Under the pieces are notes generated by a model. That model searched no databases and had not been told where the DNA came from. It saw only the letters and a list, made by a program, of their open reading frames with translations. The translations under genes and the position numbers were made by a program. Shown here piece by piece: positions 5,898-7,495 of a DNA stretch of 7,495 nt (positions are counted from its first letter, which is position 1; every line of letters begins with the position of its first letter). Source of the DNA: Proteobacteria bacterium CAG:495 (GTDB taxonomy: Bacteria > Pseudomonadota > Alphaproteobacteria > RF32 > CAG-239); the NCBI GenBank assembly GCA_000432275.1, contig HF995260.1, positions 1 to 7,495 on the forward strand. The letters are read 5' to 3'.

Positions 5898-6407
5898 CTA
5901 CATGATTTCCACGATACCGTGAACATCCTTCAAAATTCCCGGAACCAGTTCTTTGGCCAAAACATAACGGGCGGGAATTTCCATATTGCATTTCAAACCG
6001 AAACCGCCAAGTTCGGAAAAACCCAGACGATTGTAAAAATGAGGATCCCCAACCAGAACGACAGCCTCTTCTCCCAATTCTGCCGCCCGCTGCAAGGCCT
6101 TTTCAGCCAAAAACGCCCCTTTTCCCCGATTCCTCTCTTCCTCGGCAATAGCCAGCGGCGCCAGCAACAACAACGGAAACCTCGTTGTTCCCTCAACGGC
6201 AAAAATCCTGGTCAGCATAACATAACCGACAAGCCGTCCCGCTTCTTCTGCCACCAGTGCCAAATCGGGAAGATAACCTGCGCCGGCTCTCAGCTTCTCT
6301 ACAAAATCCTGCTCGCTTCCGTCCTTGACATATGCACTGGTAAATGCCTTTTTCACAAACCGATACACCTCGGAAAAATCAGACGGAACTTCCGGCCTTA
6401 TTAACAT
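5898..6407 (-). CDS. YhbS-like GNAT-family N-acetyltransferase
   Basis: A 169-residue acetyltransferase that resembles E. coli YhbS in length and pattern. It opens MLIRPEVPSDF, has the strand LLLAPLAI (80-87), then the acetyl-CoA loop RNRGKGA (92-98), and ends with VVLVGDPHFYNRLGF (116-130), where YhbS has a very similar GDPALYSRFGF. The substrate is unknown. The ATG follows the stop of the exported-protein gene after 2 nt, and its ribosome binding site (AAGAGGG) lies within the last codons of that gene, so translation is probably coupled. After the stop there is a 17-nt T-rich tract, but only a weak 4-bp CACG/CGTG stem, so termination before ettA may be incomplete. Confidence 0.92.
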   Translation of the reverse strand: MLIRPEVPSDFSEVYRFVKKAFTSAYVKDGSEQDFVEKLRAGAGYLPDLALVAEEAGRLVGYVMLTRIFAVEGTTRFPLLLLAPLAIAEEERNRGKGAFLAEKALQRAAELGEEAVVLVGDPHFYNRLGFSELGGFGLKCNMEIPARYVLAKELVPGILKDVHGIVEIM

Positions 6408-6409
6408 GG

Positions 6410-7045
6410 CTAGCGCCCTCTTCGGGAAATATGCCCGATTCCGGAATCTTCATAATCCGGCTCATAGTCCCGGTTGATTTTGCGGGATTGAGGCTGTGCC
6501 GCCGGCCGGGAAACCGGATTCTGAACTCTCATTGCCTTAGAATCCGCAACGGTGCTGTCTTTAACGTCAACTTTAACGATTTGGGCTTCCGCACCGTTAT
6601 AAATCGCCTTGGCATTTTCACGAACTTTGTCGTTTTTCTTATAAATCATCGTTGCGTCATATGGCTGACGCGGCGTCAAAATCTGTCCGTCCGGCATTTT
6701 AATGGTACCGTCGGCATACAACACGGCCTTAAAAATATCCTGATTCTCAAAGCGGCGGTTAATCGTCGCACAATCAAAAAAACCGTCCATTTCCTTGGAC
6801 ATATAAGCATTGGCCTTAGCTTCGGAATAAGCGTAAATTGCGTCGTTTTGCAGCTTATCCGAGGGCGACTTGGTCAAAAGGATTGCCCGTGCCAAAAGTT
6901 CAAACGTATCATATTTTGTCGATCCGCAGGCCAGCCCCTGGCCTGATATCGCTCCCAAAGCTTTAATCTCTTCCATATAGGGCATTTGCGCCTGAACCGG
7001 CAGCGCCCACAAACATAACCCCAGAATGATGCCTGTTTTTTTCAT
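6410..7045 (-). CDS. Exported hypothetical protein with signal peptide
   Basis: A 211-residue protein of unknown function. Residues 1-19 form a type I signal peptide: KK, a hydrophobic core IILGLCLWAL and a cut after VQA, giving a mature protein starting QMPYMEE. The Cys at 11 is in the hydrophobic core and does not sit in a lipobox. The mature part has two Cys (40 and 92), which could form a disulfide in the periplasm. An N-terminal helical part (AISGQGLACGSTKYDTFELLARAI) is followed by a basic, hydrophilic tail with VSRPAAQPQSRK, probably disordered. AAGGAG lies 12 nt before the ATG. It leads an operon with the YhbS-like GNAT. I recognise no domain; periplasmic or secreted location is the only firm inference. 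Confidence 0.85.
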   Translation of the reverse strand: MKKTGIILGLCLWALPVQAQMPYMEEIKALGAISGQGLACGSTKYDTFELLARAILLTKSPSDKLQNDAIYAYSEAKANAYMSKEMDGFFDCATINRRFENQDIFKAVLYADGTIKMPDGQILTPRQPYDATMIYKKNDKVRENAKAIYNGAEAQIVKVDVKDSTVADSKAMRVQNPVSRPAAQPQSRKINRDYEPDYEDSGIGHISRRGR

Positions 7046-7070
7046 ATTTTCTCTTATCTCCTTGGTTTTG

Positions 7071-7098
7071 ATTATATAAATTTTATTCCGAAAAGCAA
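7071..7098 (-). promoter_or_regulatory. Sigma-70 promoter of the exported-protein-GNAT operon
   Basis: On the minus strand TTGCTT (plus 7093-7098) and a perfect TATAAT (plus 7071-7076) are 16 bp apart. The ribosome binding site AAGGAG (plus 7058-7063) follows closely, so the leader is short, about 20 nt. The architecture matches the ettA promoter. Confidence 0.6.
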
Positions 7099-7137
7099 AA
7101 TCTATCTTACTTTTTTACCAAAGAATTAAATTTAAAG

Positions 7138-7166
7138 TTGACAACGGCACAGATTTAGCATAAGTT
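7138..7166 (+). promoter_or_regulatory. Possible promoter of rpmJ
   Basis: A perfect TTGACA (7138-7143) is followed 17 bp later by TAAGTT (7161-7166), a weak -10; CATAAG at 7159-7164 is an alternative. A consensus -35 with a poor -10 is common in alphaproteobacteria. The promoter is divergent from that at 7071-7098, with about 40 bp between them. Confidence 0.5.
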
Positions 7167-7197
7167 GCGGATAACTTTTGACAATAAGGATAGAGAA

Positions 7198-7323
7198 ATG
7201 AAAGTTTACAGCTCATTAAAAACTAAAAAAATTCGCGATAAGGACTGTAAAGTTGTCCGCCGCAAAGGTCGCGTTTATGTAATTAACAAAAAGAACCCCA
7301 AATTAAAGGCTCGTCAGGGTTAA
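7198..7323 (+). CDS. rpmJ: 50S ribosomal protein bL36 (zinc-free form)
   Basis: A 41-residue basic protein starting MKVYSSLKTKK and ending with the family tail NKKNPKLKARQG. bL36 binds 23S rRNA in the large subunit. The zinc-binding form has three Cys and a His; here only Cys17 remains, and an insertion before it (KTKKIRDKD) is the mark of the C-minus, zinc-independent form. AAGGA (7186-7190) lies 7 nt before the ATG. It is a single-gene unit with its own possible promoter and a terminator 22 nt after the stop, not part of a ribosomal protein operon. Confidence 0.96.
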   Translation: MKVYSSLKTKKIRDKDCKVVRRKGRVYVINKKNPKLKARQG

Positions 7324-7344
7324 TTACCGAATCTCAGTTTTTAT

Positions 7345-7378
7345 AAAAAAGTCCGTTGCATTTACACGGACTTTTTTT
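7345..7378. terminator. Bidirectional terminator after rpmJ
   Basis: AAAAAAGTCCGT (7345-7356) pairs perfectly with ACGGACTTTTTT (7366-7377) around a 9-nt loop. The plus strand ends in a run of seven T, and the minus strand also ends in T6, then ATAAAAA. The symmetry fits a convergent gene arriving from the right. Confidence 0.92.
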
Positions 7379-7410
7379 GTGTCTGAATCTAACATTCTTT
7401 AACAGCTTCA

Positions 7411-7495
7411 TTATAAAAAATAACTATCCCCGTCTTTTTTATAAACTTTTCCGTCCACCCTGTACAAATAACTATTTACTATGTTTTTGTTTTTT
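7411..7495 (-). CDS. C-terminal end of a minus-strand gene (partial at right edge)
   Basis: On the minus strand one frame is open from the edge for 27 codons and ends at TAA (7411-7413). The peptide ends LYRVDGKVYKKDGDSYFL, which looks like a real protein tail with a short YRVDGKVYKKDGDSY beta-hairpin-like repeat. The stop lies about 33 nt before a terminator that is also good in the minus direction, which supports a true gene end. No family can be named from 27 residues. Confidence 0.5.
   Translation of the reverse strand, partial: KNKNIVNSYLYRVDGKVYKKDGDSYFL

Noticed and set aside
5919..6404. 161-codon open frame opposite the YhbS-like GNAT
   Set aside because: Shadow of the GNAT coding sequence, which has clear motifs and a coupled ribosome binding site.
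7178..7183. Second TTGACA just before rpmJ as a -35 box
   Set aside because: Its -10 would fall inside the rpmJ coding sequence, so it could not drive rpmJ.

Overview
The window looks like a piece of a low-to-mid GC alphaproteobacterial chromosome. The zinc-free form of ribosomal protein bL36 (one Cys, 41 residues), the style of the cold-shock protein and the LepA and EttA sequences all fit that group. A host-associated or gut lineage is a guess; nothing in the window proves it. There are no rRNA or tRNA genes, no transposase and no CRISPR array.

Layout, left to right. Positions 1-152 hold an unusual repeat region: a 127-bp imperfect inverted repeat (28-154) that stops on the lepA stop codon, a 17-bp direct repeat (1-17 and 127-143), and possibly the tail of a plus-strand gene (3-101). 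Then come lepA (minus, 153-1961) and, divergent from it, a GNAT acetyltransferase (plus, 2122-2559) with a near-consensus sigma-70 promoter and a strong terminator. Next is a two-gene minus operon, a pyrimidine-dimer DNA glycosylase (2892-3293) followed 15 nt later by a cold-shock protein (2670-2876). Divergent from that operon is an unrecognised cysteine-rich 201-residue protein (plus, 3472-4077). It shares a bidirectional terminator with ettA, the ABC-F translation factor (minus, 4134-5813). A second minus operon follows: an exported protein with a signal peptide (6410-7045) and a YhbS-like GNAT (5898-6407), separated by 2 nt. Divergent from it is rpmJ (plus, 7198-7323). A bidirectional hairpin follows, and then the C-terminal end of a further minus gene that runs off the right edge.

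Three genes act on the ribosome (EF4/LepA, EttA, bL36), but each has its own orientation and promoter, so they do not form one operon. The window is mostly ordinary housekeeping DNA. The parts most worth a second look are the fold-back/direct-repeat element after lepA, the orphan Cys-rich protein, the glycosylase-cold-shock operon with its Met-Arg N-terminus, and the exported protein coupled to a GNAT.
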